Shown: positions 1-9,637, counted from the stretch's first letter. The stretch: 64,000 nucleotides of DNA from an uncultured Bacteroidales bacterium (GCA_944323505.1 CALUST010000032.1:32291-96290), one strand, 5' to 3'. A program made the numbers and translations. The notes: generated by a model not told the origin, from the letters alone.

Positions 1-1186
1 TTGCCCTGTCCGGCTGCATCAACTCCTGCATATACTTGAAAAGCATATTCTTGTGCTCGTTGCTCTCCATATCGATGAAATCGACTATCACGATTCCCCC
101 CATATCCCGCAATCTGAGTTGACGTGCTATCTCTTCAGCAGCATAGCAGTTGACATCGTATGTGTTCTGTTCCTGTTCCTTGTTCTTGGAACGGGTCCCG
201 CTGTTCACATCTATCACATGAAGGGCCTCAGTATGCTCTATCACAAGATATGCCCCCTGCTTGATAGGGACCACCTTCCCGAAGGAACTTTTTATCTGCC
301 TTGTGACCTCGAAATGGTCAAAAATAGGAGTGCTGTCTTTGTATAGTCTGACTATCTTCTCCTGTTCAGGCGATATGAGTGAAATGTATTTCCTTGTCTC
401 TTCATAGACATTCTCATCATTCACGTAGATATTTGAGAACGAGTCATTGAGAAGATCCCTCAGGATGGTCGTGGTCTTGCTGTATTCAGTGAACAGCAGC
501 TGGATGGATTTTGAGCCTGTAAGCTTATTCCACGAAGTCTCCCATTTGTCGATGAGAGACATCAGTTCCGCATCAAGGACCGCGGCATTCTTTCCTTCAG
601 CCGCAGTACGGATGATGGCCCCGTAGTTTTTCGGGAGGATGTTCTTTACAAGCGCCTCAAGTCTCCGTTTCTCTTCCTTGGAAGAGATTTTCTGGGATAC
701 GCTCACCTTTTCTGCAAAAGGGAGAAGTACGATATTACGTCCTGCCAATGAAATTTCCGCAGTCAGCCTGGATCCTTTTGTCGAGATCGGCTCCTTCACT
801 ATCTGCACTATTATCATCTGTCCCGGAGAAAGCACATTCTCGATGCGACCCTCCTTCTCAAGGACAGGACCTATCTTGATCGAAGAATATATCTCCCGTG
901 GAGAGGTATTCTGGTTGACCTTACGGACGAACTCGTCAAATGCATTGAAATTCAGTCCGAGGTCAAGATAATGTACAAAAGCCTCTTTCTCATCGCCGAT
1001 GTCGACAAAGGCCGCATTCAGGGCGGGAAGGATCTTCTTCACCTTCCCGAGATACACATCCCCGACAGAGAATGTGTGCCCGTGGCTGGACTCCTTGTTC
1101 AGTTCGATGAGCCTGTGGTTCTCAAGCAAGGCTATCGAAACTTCAGTCGAATTGACATCTACAATAAGATCCTTAACAGATTCCAT
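1..1186 (-). CDS. rng: Ribonuclease G/E family endoribonuclease (3' part outside window)
   Basis: Endoribonuclease of the RNase E/G family, cleaving single-stranded AU-rich RNA for rRNA maturation and mRNA decay in the cytoplasm. The reading frame runs from an ATG at 1186 down to base 1 with no stop, so about 395 residues are visible and the C-terminus lies off the left edge. An N-terminal S1-like segment (SVGDVYLGKVKKILPALNAA, then AFVDIG) leads into the catalytic region with HVIDVNSGT and GGIVIVDFIDM, which carry the metal-binding aspartates of the family. It lies downstream of HU and a tiny basic protein gene in the same orientation, probably as one transcription unit. RNase G is preferred to RNase E because no long C-terminal scaffold is expected in this phylum, but the end cannot be seen. 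Confidence 0.93.
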   Translation of the reverse strand, partial: MESVKDLIVDVNSTEVSIALLENHRLIELNKESSHGHTFSVGDVYLGKVKKILPALNAAFVDIGDEKEAFVHYLDLGLNFNAFDEFVRKVNQNTSPREIYSSIKIGPVLEKEGRIENVLSPGQMIIVQIVKEPISTKGSRLTAEISLAGRNIVLLPFAEKVSVSQKISSKEEKRRLEALVKNILPKNYGAIIRTAAEGKNAAVLDAELMSLIDKWETSWNKLTGSKSIQLLFTEYSKTTTILRDLLNDSFSNIYVNDENVYEETRKYISLISPEQEKIVRLYKDSTPIFDHFEVTRQIKSSFGKVVPIKQGAYLVIEHTEALHVIDVNSGTRSKNKEQEQNTYDVNCYAAEEIARQLRLRDMGGIVIVDFIDMESNEHKNMLFKYMQELMQPDRA

Positions 1187-1309
1187 CAGGAAAGTTCATT
1201 TAAAGAACGTTGAACAGCAGGGGTCATCCCCCTTAACCACAAAAGGGCGACCAAATCTTACGGTCACCCTTTTAATTTAGCAGACTGCTAAAATGGCAGA
1301 CACGAGAGA

Positions 1310-1402
1310 CTACTTTCTCTTCTTATGTCTATTCTTGCGCAAACGTTTCTTACGTTTGTGCGTAGCCATCTTATGTCTCTTTCTTTTCTTACCGCTTGGC
1401 AT
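1310..1402 (-). CDS. 30-residue AURKAIP1/COX24-domain ribosome-associated-type protein
   Basis: Very small, extremely basic protein (30 codons plus stop), starting MPSGKKRKRHKMATHKRKK and ending NRHKKRK. More than half of the residues are Lys, Arg or His, and the only hydrophobic ones are two Met, an Ala and a Leu. The sequence matches the short Bacteroidetes proteins annotated as AURKAIP1/COX24 domain; the mitochondrial relative is a small-subunit ribosomal protein (mS38). It therefore probably binds rRNA. It sits between HU and RNase G, 123 bases from the RNase G start and 20 bases below the HU stop, in the same orientation. It is too short for most gene callers. The frame is certain; the ribosome role is inferred from the family. 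Confidence 0.85.
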   Translation of the reverse strand: MPSGKKRKRHKMATHKRKKRLRKNRHKKRK

Positions 1403-1422
1403 ACTCTTAAAAATTTAACAAA

Positions 1423-1698
1423 TTATTTCTTTACTACGTTCACGAATACCTTGGCAGGTTTGAATGCCGGAATATTGTGAGCAGGAATAGTCATAGTGGT
1501 GTTTTTGGTGATGTTCCTGGCAGCCTTCTCAGCCCTGTGCTTGATGATGAAGCTGCCGAATCCACGGAGATACACTGCATTTCCCTTCTCAAGTGAACCC
1601 TTTACGCTCTCCATGAATGACTCGATTACTGTCTGGACAGTAATCTTTTCGATACCGGTTGCTTTCGCAATCTCGTTTACAATCTCTGCCTTTGTCAT
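1423..1698 (-). CDS. hup: HU family DNA-binding protein
   Basis: Histone-like nucleoid protein of 91 residues, the usual length for HU. It starts MTKAEIVNEIAKATGI (helix region), has the turn RGFGSFIIKHR and a DNA-binding arm with the PAHNIPAFKPAK form of the conserved proline motif, and ends in the typical FVNVVKK. It binds and bends DNA without strong sequence preference as a dimer. It is the first gene of a minus-strand unit with the 30-residue basic protein and RNase G, and has a near-perfect phylum-type promoter 47-77 bases upstream of its start. Confidence 0.95.
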   Translation of the reverse strand: MTKAEIVNEIAKATGIEKITVQTVIESFMESVKGSLEKGNAVYLRGFGSFIIKHRAEKAARNITKNTTMTIPAHNIPAFKPAKVFVNVVKK

Positions 1699-1744
1699 AA
1701 CAATATAGAATTTAAAAACCCGAAATTTTTTCGTCAGCAGGGCG

Positions 1745-1775
1745 CAAAATTAGATTTATTTTTTTAATATTCAAA
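1745..1775 (-). promoter_or_regulatory. Promoter of the HU-RNase G unit
   Basis: Read on the minus strand: TTTTG, 19 bases, then TAATTTTG, matching the Bacteroidetes -33 (TTTG) and -7 (TAnnTTTG) elements at ideal spacing. The expected transcript start is about 40 bases before the HU start codon. Confidence 0.7.
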
Positions 1776-1944
1776 ATCGCAAGGACATTTTTTGCCCCTT
1801 TTGACACAAATCAACCCCGTCAGAGACATATCAGAGGGGGATTATGTCAATTTATAACCACAAATCGGTCATGTCGGAGGGAATATTCAGATTGTGGCAC
1901 AGAGATTGACCATATCCGCTCCCGGCCTCCGAAGCGGAGAAAGT

Positions 1945-1959
1945 CTGCCAAATTGGCAG
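1945..1959. promoter_or_regulatory. Perfect palindrome upstream of lon (candidate operator)
   Basis: CTGCCAA, one central A, TTGGCAG: a 7+1+7 perfect inverted repeat 41 bases before the chosen lon start. The rest of the 300-base gap 1699-1999 holds the HU promoter and a weaker hairpin (CCGCT...AGCGG at about 1918-1936) but no further gene. Because lon is commonly a heat-shock or stress gene, the palindrome is a reasonable repressor or activator site; that role is inference. Confidence 0.4.
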
Positions 1960-1999
1960 TATGCCGTCGGGGTTGACATATAATATAATGATTACATCT

Positions 2000-4399
2000 A
2001 TGGATATCATCAAAGACATCTTATCTCCATCAGGAACTGAAGTGAATATCATACCTGTGATGCAGGGCGAGGGGTTCATGAAGATAGACGAGTCGGAACT
2101 GCCGGATTCGCTTCCGATTCTTGCCCTCAGGAACGCCGTGATGTTCCCGGGGACTGTCTACCCTATCACCATAGGCAGGGAGAAGTCCATAAAGCTGATC
2201 GAGGACGCAGAAAAGAACAACAGATATATAGGCGCGGTGCCGCAGACCGACATCTCTGTGGAGGACCCTACAAAGGACGACCTCTACAGATACGGTACGG
2301 TCTCAAAGATACTCAAGACTCTGGAGATGCCTGACGGCACGATCACGGCCATCCTCCAGGGCTTCAAGAGATTTGAGATAGACGCAATCACCGAATACGA
2401 GCCGTATATGCTCGGGATGGTGCACTATCTCAACGACAATGTGCCGGACCAGAACAACAAGGACGTCAAGATGATCGGCGAGGCCATCAAGGACAAGGCC
2501 GTCACCATGATCAAGATGTCCGCATATATGCCGCGTGAGGCCGCTTCCGCCCTGAAGTCCATCGACAATTTCGAGTTCCTCGTCAATTTCGTCGCATCCA
2601 CAATGGAGGCGGAGAATTTCATGGACAAGGTGGAACTCCTGCAATATGGGGACGTGAAGGAAAGGGCGATGAAGCTGCTGACCGTACTTGACACCCAGAT
2701 CGAGCTGCTGAAAATCAAGCAGGACATCAACCAGAAAGTAAAGACGGAAATAGACCAGCAGCAACGTGAGTACTACCTCAACAGCCAGCTGAGGACCATA
2801 CAGGAAGAACTGGGCATGGACGAGATGGAGGATTTCGAAAAACTCCGGGCCCGTGCCGAGGAGAAGCTATGGCCTGACTCAGTGAAAGAAATCTTCGAGA
2901 AGGAGATGGCCAAACTGGAGAGGTACAACCCGTCATCCCCGGAATACAGCATACAGTTCAACTATATACAGTTCATGCTGGACCTGCCGTGGGGAGAGAT
3001 GTCGCAGGACAATCTTGACCTGAAGCACGCACAGAAAGTATTGGATGAGGACCACTTCGGGCTGGAGACAGTCAAGGACAGGATCATCGAATATCTGGCC
3101 GTGCTGAAACTGAAGGGCAACATGAAGTCCCCGATACTGTGCCTCTACGGGCCTCCGGGGGTGGGAAAGACAAGCCTCGGGAAGTCGATAGCGCGTGCCC
3201 TCGGCAGAAAATACATCAGGATTGCCCTCGGAGGCGTACATGACGAGTCCGAGATAAGGGGCCACAGGAAGACATACGTGGGAGCATTGCCGGGAAGGAT
3301 ACTCAACGGCATCAACAGGGCCGGCACATCCAACCCTGTCATAGTGCTCGACGAGATAGACAAGATCAGCAGCGACATCAAGGGAGACCCGTCGTCAGCC
3401 CTGCTGGAAGCCCTTGACCCTGAGCAGAACACCACGTTCCACGACAACTACCTTGACATCGACTACGACCTGTCGCATGTGCTTTTCATCACCACGGCCA
3501 ACAACACATCCACCATCCAGCCCGCCCTGCGCGACAGGATGGAGATGATATCCGTGTCCGGTTATCTCGCCGAAGAGAAGATGAGCATAGCCAAAGACTA
3601 CCTCATCCCGAGACAGCTTGAAGAGCATGGGCTGGACAAGAAGCAGCTCAGGATAGACAAGTCTGCACTTGCGGACATCATCGACAAGTACACCCGCGAA
3701 TCCGGAGTCCGCGGTCTGGAGAAACAGATTGCGAAAATCGCGAGGGTGACAGCCAAAAAGATAGCACTTGAAGAGGATTATCCGAAGGTCATAAAGAAGG
3801 AGCACCTGAAGGAATATCTCGGGCTGCCTACCAGTTTCCATGACATGCAGAAAGGAAACGAGGCACCAGGAGTAGTCACAGGGCTTGCATGGACTGAAAT
3901 GGGCGGGGAGATTCTCTTCATAGAGAGTTCTGTCAGCGACGGGAAAGGCGTCCTGACCATGACAGGCAATCTCGGGGATGTGATGAAAGAGTCAGCCACC
4001 ATCGCCTACCAGTACATCAAGGCACATCCTGAGATGGCGAACATATCTTCTGATGACTTCGCAAAGAGGGACATCCACGTGCATGTCCCTGAGGGTGCAG
4101 TGCCGAAAGACGGACCGTCCGCAGGTATCACCATGGTCAGTTCGATGGTCTCCGCCCTCCGCGGGCAGCAGGTCAGGAGCGGCATCGCCATGACCGGCGA
4201 GATGACATTGAGAGGCAGGGTGCTGCCGGTCGGGGGCATCAAGGAGAAAATCCTTGCCGCCAAACGCTCGGGCATCCACACCATCATCATCTCCGAGGAG
4301 AACCGCAAGGACATAGAGGACATCAAGGAAATCTATATCAAGGGTCTTGACTTCATCTATGTCAAGACAATCGACGATGTCATCAAGGCAATCTTCTGA
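2000..4399 (+). CDS. lon: ATP-dependent protease Lon
   Basis: Cytoplasmic AAA+ serine protease that unfolds and degrades damaged and regulatory proteins; 799 residues. An N-terminal LON substrate-binding domain begins around [14 protein letters not shown], followed by coiled helices, the Walker [10 protein letters not shown] near residue 383, Walker [11 protein letters not shown], and the protease domain with DGPSAGITM (catalytic Ser707) and [11 protein letters not shown] (catalytic Lys750, by alignment with the E. coli Ser-Lys dyad). I start at [12 protein letters not shown] (2000). An ATG at 1961 is in frame but would add residues of unusual composition adjoining the upstream palindrome; another possible start is the Met at MKIDESELP. 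ung follows 15 bases downstream. A perfect palindrome upstream may be a stress operator. Confidence 0.96.
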   Translation: MDIIKDILSPSGTEVNIIPVMQGEGFMKIDESELPDSLPILALRNAVMFPGTVYPITIGREKSIKLIEDAEKNNRYIGAVPQTDISVEDPTKDDLYRYGTVSKILKTLEMPDGTITAILQGFKRFEIDAITEYEPYMLGMVHYLNDNVPDQNNKDVKMIGEAIKDKAVTMIKMSAYMPREAASALKSIDNFEFLVNFVASTMEAENFMDKVELLQYGDVKERAMKLLTVLDTQIELLKIKQDINQKVKTEIDQQQREYYLNSQLRTIQEELGMDEMEDFEKLRARAEEKLWPDSVKEIFEKEMAKLERYNPSSPEYSIQFNYIQFMLDLPWGEMSQDNLDLKHAQKVLDEDHFGLETVKDRIIEYLAVLKLKGNMKSPILCLYGPPGVGKTSLGKSIARALGRKYIRIALGGVHDESEIRGHRKTYVGALPGRILNGINRAGTSNPVIVLDEIDKISSDIKGDPSSALLEALDPEQNTTFHDNYLDIDYDLSHVLFITTANNTSTIQPALRDRMEMISVSGYLAEEKMSIAKDYLIPRQLEEHGLDKKQLRIDKSALADIIDKYTRESGVRGLEKQIAKIARVTAKKIALEEDYPKVIKKEHLKEYLGLPTSFHDMQKGNEAPGVVTGLAWTEMGGEILFIESSVSDGKGVLTMTGNLGDVMKESATIAYQYIKAHPEMANISSDDFAKRDIHVHVPEGAVPKDGPSAGITMVSSMVSALRGQQVRSGIAMTGEMTLRGRVLPVGGIKEKILAAKRSGIHTIIISEENRKDIEDIKEIYIKGLDFIYVKTIDDVIKAIF

Positions 4400-4414
4400 T
4401 TTATCTCTCAGGAA

Positions 4415-5083
4415 ATGGACGTCAGGATTGAAGAAAGCTGGAAAGCAGCCCTAAGGGACGAGTTTGAAAAGCCGTACTTTGAAAATCTGGTACGGTATCT
4501 CCATGAGGAGAAAGCCTCCGGGAAGACAATCTATCCTCCAGGAAGACAGATTTTCAAGGCATTTGAACTCACGCCGGCAAGCAAGGTGAAAGTCGTGATT
4601 CTCGGTCAGGACCCATATCACGGAGCGGGTCAGGCTATGGGGCTTTCATTCTCGGTGCCGGACAACATGCCGGCTCCCCCGTCCCTGAAAAACATCTTCA
4701 AGGAAATCCATGACGACCTCGGCATCACGATGAGCGGACGTCCCTGCCTTGAGAACTGGGCAAGGCAGGGAGTGCTCCTGCTGAACGCGATACTGACCGT
4801 CCGTGCCGGAGAGGCAGCCTCACACAGCAGGATAGGCTGGACGGAATTCACAGATGCCGTCATAAAGTACATTTCGGACAATCTGGACGGTATCGTGTTC
4901 CTGCTCTGGGGCAATTTCGCCAGAAGCAAGAAAAGCCTCATCGACACATCCCGTCACCATGTGCTGGAGGCGGCTCACCCGTCACCGCTCGCAGGCGGGG
5001 CATTCTTCGGCTGCAGGCATTTCTCCAGGACAAATGAGATACTTGCCGCAGAAGGCAGGACACCGATTGACTGGCAACTATAA
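4415..5083 (+). CDS. ung: Uracil-DNA glycosylase, family 1
   Basis: Removes uracil from DNA as the first step of base excision repair. At 222 residues it is the usual family 1 length. The water-activating loop GQDPYHGAGQAMGLSF (catalytic Asp) and the minor-groove loop HPSPLAGGAFFGCRHF (catalytic His) are both intact. It lies 15 bases after lon and 9 bases before coaD, suggesting a short lon-ung-coaD-DUF5106 operon. Confidence 0.97.
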   Translation: MDVRIEESWKAALRDEFEKPYFENLVRYLHEEKASGKTIYPPGRQIFKAFELTPASKVKVVILGQDPYHGAGQAMGLSFSVPDNMPAPPSLKNIFKEIHDDLGITMSGRPCLENWARQGVLLLNAILTVRAGEAASHSRIGWTEFTDAVIKYISDNLDGIVFLLWGNFARSKKSLIDTSRHHVLEAAHPSPLAGGAFFGCRHFSRTNEILAAEGRTPIDWQL

Positions 5084-5092
5084 AAGACATAT

Positions 5093-5605
5093 ATGATGAA
5101 GACCAAAGCATTGTTCCCAGGCTCTTTCGACCCGTTCACTGCGGGACATCTGAACATATTGAAGCGCGCACTGACCATGTTCGATGAAGTGACAGTGGCA
5201 ATCGGGGTGAACATCGACAAACGCGGATTCTTCCCGACCGATGTCAAGATGGACATCATCAGACAGGCTACAAGGGGGCTTGAGGGCGTGGACGTCATCT
5301 TCTACGACAATCTCACGGTAGACACCTGCAGGGAACTCGGCATCAGGCACATCGTCAGAGGCGTGAGGAACATGATAGACTTCGAGACTGAAAGGTCGAT
5401 AGCGGATGCCAACAGGAGACTGGCACCTGAGATAGAGACCATCATCATCCCTACAGCCCAGGAATATGCCCATATATCATCTACCGCAGTAAGGGACATC
5501 CTGAAACATCACGGGGACACATCCCTGTTCATCCCGGAAGGAGTGGACCTGCACAGTCTGGTCAGGCAGGACGGCAAGAATGCCGACACGGGGGCGGGGC
5601 TATGA
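5093..5605 (+). CDS. coaD: Phosphopantetheine adenylyltransferase
   Basis: Catalyses the fourth step of coenzyme A synthesis: 4'-phosphopantetheine plus ATP to dephospho-CoA. The nucleotidyltransferase signature FPGSFDPFTAGHLNILKRA near the N-terminus (the T/HxGH motif) and ISSTAVRD near residue 125 are diagnostic. At 170 residues it is slightly longer than the usual 155-165 because of a C-terminal tail. Two ATG codons are adjacent (5093, 5096); either works. Its stop overlaps the next start by 4 bases (ATGA), so the two genes are translationally coupled. Confidence 0.96.
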   Translation: MMKTKALFPGSFDPFTAGHLNILKRALTMFDEVTVAIGVNIDKRGFFPTDVKMDIIRQATRGLEGVDVIFYDNLTVDTCRELGIRHIVRGVRNMIDFETERSIADANRRLAPEIETIIIPTAQEYAHISSTAVRDILKHHGDTSLFIPEGVDLHSLVRQDGKNADTGAGL

Positions 5606-7125
5606 AATCCGGTCTCTGCACATTGGTACTGCTGACGGTCCTGTCCCTCTCAGCATGGGCATATCCCGCCGACACACTTGATGCCGGGACAGAAAAGATG
5701 CTGCGCTCAAGACTGGCTGAATATCTGGATGCCCTGAAGACAGAGCCGGCAGCCGTGCAGAACATGGAGGTCGACTTCATCATAAACAGCTGCACCGACT
5801 CAGTCATCAGGCAGAAGACCGCCCTCATAATTTTTGACTATTTCCTCAACTCCCGCATCATGGGTGCGGAATCCGTGGCCGTGCATCTGTGCGACAACTG
5901 GTTCATCCCAGGCAAGATACAGATGAGAAGCCCTGATGAACTCCTTGCCGCCAGGATATTTGCAGAGTTCAACAGGAGTTCCCTCATCGGGATGCCAGCC
6001 CCTGAACTCGCACTGGAAGACACCACAGGCTCGGCTGCCGTACTTTTCCCGGCACATCCGGTGAGAGGACATGGCAGGACGGACGGAAGATTCAGCATCC
6101 TGTATTTCTACGACACTGACTGCGCCAAATGCAAGATGGAGTCAATCATGCTCAGGAACATACTGGACAATGACGACTTCCCAGCCGATTTCTATGCGAT
6201 ATACACCGGCAGCGACAAGGAAGGATGGCTCAGATACATCGACAGCAGCCTGACCCTGTCGGCGACGAAGACCAGGACAATACATCTTTGGGACCCGGAT
6301 TTCACATCAGGCCTTCAGATGAAATACGGCGTGCTGGAGACTCCGAGACTGTTTCTGGTGGCTCCGGACGGGAGCATCGCCGGCCGCGGGCTGGACAGCA
6401 TGGCCCTGGAACAGCTGCTGAAGGCTCTTCTTGCCCCGAAAGAACTTGAATACGGATCCAAAGAGTCAGAGGCATTCTATGAAGGGATATTCAGCAGAGA
6501 CAGCATCGGATGTGAAGACGTGAAGGAAGCCGCCGGACATATAGCGGCCAGGACCCTTAAAGAAGCTCGTGACACCCTGCTCTTCAAGCAGATGGCCGGA
6601 GACCTGCTCTACTATCTCTCGGGAAAACGGGAACTGGCGTTCAAATGCGGGACGGAATACCTTGTCAGGAATCTGATTCTCGGGCGGGACGACATCTGGG
6701 ACACGGCAGATGACACTCTCAAGATAGTGCAGTTCGCTGAAATCTCTGAAGAACTTCTCGGAAGGGCGGCCATCGGCAGCAAAGTCCCGGACATCAGACT
6801 CCATGCGACGCTCAAGACAGCCGGCAAGACAAGACAGGGAGAATTCCGCCTCGGGAGGCTTCATAGGGAGACAGTGATCATTTTCCATACGGAAGGTTGT
6901 GCAATATGCAAGGCAGAACTTGCCGCGGCAGACTCCCTTCTCGCAAAGATGGACAAAAGACAAAGAAATACAGCCGTCCTGCTTGTGGACATGGACGAGA
7001 TTCTTGTCTCATATCCTGCCATTGCAGAACAGCTGTTCAATACTTTTGACCTGACAAGCCTGCCATACATCATACGCATAGACAGGAAAGGCACGGTCAT
7101 CGGAAAGTATATCAGCCTTATTTGA
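5602..7125 (+). CDS. DUF5106-type exported protein with two thioredoxin-like domains
   Basis: Exported protein of 507 residues with an N-terminal signal peptide (LCTLVLLTVLSLSAWA). After a helical segment come two thioredoxin-fold regions: the first around YFYDTDCAKCKMES (CxxC, about residue 175) and the second around IIFHTEGCAICKAE (CxxC, about residue 435), each followed by the TSLPYIIRID or ETPRLFLVAPDG type cis-proline strand. This is the architecture of Bacteroidetes DUF5106/TlpA-like proteins, probably periplasmic or membrane-linked thiol oxidoreductases. It overlaps coaD by 4 bases and converges on the next gene with an 8-base overlap of the two 3' ends. The partner is unknown. Confidence 0.75.
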   Translation: MKSGLCTLVLLTVLSLSAWAYPADTLDAGTEKMLRSRLAEYLDALKTEPAAVQNMEVDFIINSCTDSVIRQKTALIIFDYFLNSRIMGAESVAVHLCDNWFIPGKIQMRSPDELLAARIFAEFNRSSLIGMPAPELALEDTTGSAAVLFPAHPVRGHGRTDGRFSILYFYDTDCAKCKMESIMLRNILDNDDFPADFYAIYTGSDKEGWLRYIDSSLTLSATKTRTIHLWDPDFTSGLQMKYGVLETPRLFLVAPDGSIAGRGLDSMALEQLLKALLAPKELEYGSKESEAFYEGIFSRDSIGCEDVKEAAGHIAARTLKEARDTLLFKQMAGDLLYYLSGKRELAFKCGTEYLVRNLILGRDDIWDTADDTLKIVQFAEISEELLGRAAIGSKVPDIRLHATLKTAGKTRQGEFRLGRLHRETVIIFHTEGCAICKAELAAADSLLAKMDKRQRNTAVLLVDMDEILVSYPAIAEQLFNTFDLTSLPYIIRIDRKGTVIGKYISLI

Positions 7126-7732
7126 ATCTCAGGGTGACGAATGCCCTGAAACCGGACATATCGCATGCATACGCCCCCTCACCGAGGAAATTCTTGTAAC
7201 TGCAGTTTCCGAACCTGTACTCGGCACCGACTCCGATTATTCCCCAGGACACCATGCCTCCTGTGACAAACATTGTGGCATAGTTACCTCCCAGAGACAT
7301 GGAATCCCCTCCTGTCCTGTACTGGAGAGAGAATGTAGGGGCATAACGGAAATATGCGTTGATATTGAGTTTACCCACCGGATTAAGGGCGACGGACGGT
7401 CCCACGTGCAGGGAATACTCCAACTGGTGGAACGGATATTTGGCATCCCCGAGCCTCTGGGTGAAATTGCTGTAATTCAGGTCAACCCATGTGGCATCGA
7501 GTCCGAATTTCATCAGTCCGAGAACCGGCTTGCTGTGGAAAAAGAATGTACGGCCACTGTAGAAAGCCGCCCCGAAATTGGCCTTTTCCTTCCCTCCGTA
7601 CACAGGATCTTTGAGAGTCATCCCCGAATAACTGAAGTTCCTGTATTTCCTGCGGAAATCCTCTCCGTCCGCATCTGTCACTGCCACAATGAAAAACAGT
7701 GCAGGAATCATCAAAAACAGAATCTTTTTCAT
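7118..7732 (-). CDS. Small outer-membrane beta-barrel-like protein
   Basis: Exported protein of 204 residues with a signal peptide (ILFLMIPALFFIVAVTDADG) and a run of short amphipathic strands rich in Tyr, Phe and Gly, ending FRAFVTLRFK. A C-terminal aromatic strand like this is the usual barrel signal for BAM insertion. It resembles the Bacteroidetes proteins annotated as outer membrane beta-barrel; no substrate can be named. A TATATTTG -7 element is readable on the minus strand at 7768-7775, about 36 bases before the start. The 3' end overlaps the convergent DUF5106 gene by 8 bases. Confidence 0.65.
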   Translation of the reverse strand: MKKILFLMIPALFFIVAVTDADGEDFRRKYRNFSYSGMTLKDPVYGGKEKANFGAAFYSGRTFFFHSKPVLGLMKFGLDATWVDLNYSNFTQRLGDAKYPFHQLEYSLHVGPSVALNPVGKLNINAYFRYAPTFSLQYRTGGDSMSLGGNYATMFVTGGMVSWGIIGVGAEYRFGNCSYKNFLGEGAYACDMSGFRAFVTLRFK

Positions 7733-7802
7733 AGACGATTAATTTTCATTCAACTTGATAATCCATACAAATATAATAAAAATAAGCAAAACAGACAGAC
7801 TG

Positions 7803-9521
7803 TCATCTTGATATGAACATCCTCACCACAAGGGCGAGAAGGAGCAGGACGAAAATGAACGACGCCAGACGTCCCGTTATGTCCCCGTGGCGGACATAGA
7901 ATGTCTCCCTGTCATTGAGATTGACGACGCCCCGGATAGTCTCAGGCTGCCACCAGGATGTATGCGTGACAATATCCCCGCGCTGGTTGATGATGGCGGA
8001 AATGCCCGTATTTGCACTGCGCGCTATATCACGCCTCGTCTCAATCGCCCTCAATGAGGCATACGACAGATGCTGCCGGTATCCCGGGGTATCCTTCCAC
8101 CATGCATCATTGGTGATGATGGTCATAAACCTGGCTCCCGCCTTGACATATTCCGCGAAATATTCTCCATAGACAGACTCGTAGCATACGGCACATCCGA
8201 CAGGCACAGTCCTCCGCACCTCCACAGACTCTCCGCCGGGAGCGGCCAGGGAGTCCTGCACATGGCAGTAGGAGCGGCAGTCCAGCAGAGACACCTCCTC
8301 CTGCCCCACACACCTGCCCATCACTCCTCCGAGCAGATCGTCCACTTTGCAGAAGAATGCCGGATACGGGGTCATCTCGACAGCAGGCACGAGCCTGCTC
8401 TTATGGTAGATGCCATATCTCCCCGTACCGTCAGTCACCAGGGCGGAATTGTGCGACTCGTACCATCTGTCCCTTATTCTTCTGGCTGTATGGGACGGAG
8501 CCACAGGCCCGTCATAATACGTATAGGATGATGCCCCGAATATCATATTCACATCCGGATAATCCTCCAGGAAAGAAGAGAATGTCCTGAATGTCCTGCC
8601 TGCCGGGATGTTGTTGGTGATGACATCGCTTGTGAAAGTCTCCGGAGCGAGAACGAGGAGCGGCTCATGCACATCCATATGCCCTGACGTATCCGCAAGC
8701 CTGTCAGACAGCGAATTGCGCATCTGGCTGAGCAGGATCCCGTTCTGCTCTTCCTGGGACATAGCCCGGAACTTGTTGTACGGGCCAATGTTCGGCTGCA
8801 GTATCAGCACCTCCATAGGATCGGACGTCTCCTCATAATTCTCATACATCACCTTGGATGCGACCAAAGGACCGGCAATGACAATCAACAGCCCGGCGAC
8901 CGAGGCAATCTTGGCCTTGATATTCCATCTGAAAGCCCATCGGCCGTCCGACAATGCCACCATGATGCCGAAAATCATCAGATTGGAGACCCATATCCAC
9001 AGTGAGCCTCCGAGCTGCCCCGTAAACTCATACCACTGGATGCACTCTATGCTCCTGGCAAACGAGTTGCCGAGCACAAGCCATGGCCATGAAATCTGCG
9101 CATCGAAATACACACGTTCCCAGGCAATCCACGTGGCTGCGAGGAATACATACGGCAGAATCCCTCTGAAAAACTTCTTGCTGAATCTGAACAGGCCGAA
9201 TATCACGGACATCTGGAAGGCATTGGCAAAAATCGCGAACAGCCCGCCACCTGCCGTGGCATTGCACACCCAGAACGTGGTGGCGGCATTCCACAGGACG
9301 AATGCGCTGTAATGATATATCCATCCGCGGCGCATCCCCGAAAGCGACACAATCCTCTCCATCATCAGGAGAGGGACAATGCCGAAAAGGGAGAAGAAAC
9401 CGCAATGCGGGACAAGGAACGGGACCGACATCAGCCCTGCGAACAGCAGGACAAGAATCCACACAAGGAGTACCGGGCCTCTCTGTGTCTCATGGGATGC
9501 TCTGGAAGGATAACGTTTCAT
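7803..9521 (-). CDS. lnt: Apolipoprotein N-acyltransferase
   Basis: Inner-membrane enzyme that adds the third acyl chain to the N-terminal cysteine of lipoproteins. 572 residues: several N-terminal membrane helices, a periplasmic nitrilase (CN hydrolase) domain, and a last C-terminal helix (SFIFVLLLLALVVRMFI). The catalytic triad is visible: Glu in LVLAPETFTSD, Lys in YHKSRLVPAVEMTP, Cys in VGCAVCYESVYGEY, with the following TNDAWW. This fits the many lipoproteins in the window. A TATATTTG -7 element lies at 9558-9565 on the minus strand. Confidence 0.95.
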   Translation of the reverse strand: MKRYPSRASHETQRGPVLLVWILVLLFAGLMSVPFLVPHCGFFSLFGIVPLLMMERIVSLSGMRRGWIYHYSAFVLWNAATTFWVCNATAGGGLFAIFANAFQMSVIFGLFRFSKKFFRGILPYVFLAATWIAWERVYFDAQISWPWLVLGNSFARSIECIQWYEFTGQLGGSLWIWVSNLMIFGIMVALSDGRWAFRWNIKAKIASVAGLLIVIAGPLVASKVMYENYEETSDPMEVLILQPNIGPYNKFRAMSQEEQNGILLSQMRNSLSDRLADTSGHMDVHEPLLVLAPETFTSDVITNNIPAGRTFRTFSSFLEDYPDVNMIFGASSYTYYDGPVAPSHTARRIRDRWYESHNSALVTDGTGRYGIYHKSRLVPAVEMTPYPAFFCKVDDLLGGVMGRCVGQEEVSLLDCRSYCHVQDSLAAPGGESVEVRRTVPVGCAVCYESVYGEYFAEYVKAGARFMTIITNDAWWKDTPGYRQHLSYASLRAIETRRDIARSANTGISAIINQRGDIVTHTSWWQPETIRGVVNLNDRETFYVRHGDITGRLASFIFVLLLLALVVRMFISR

Positions 9522-9637
9522 CTGGAATATGATATAGTCCGCCAGGCGGAATCATCGCAAATATAAATCATATTGTACAAATATCGGTAGCAGACATCAC
9601 AAAAATTTCTTAAGTTTGCGGGGATATAGGAAGATTT

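Noticed and set aside
1974-1991. TTGACA...TATAAT as an E. coli-type promoter for lon
   Set aside because: The two boxes are directly adjacent instead of about 17 bases apart, and this phylum uses a different consensus.
1961-1999. Longer N-terminus of Lon from the ATG at 1961
   Set aside because: It would begin directly after the palindrome, and the added residues do not resemble Lon N-termini; the Met at 2000 is better.
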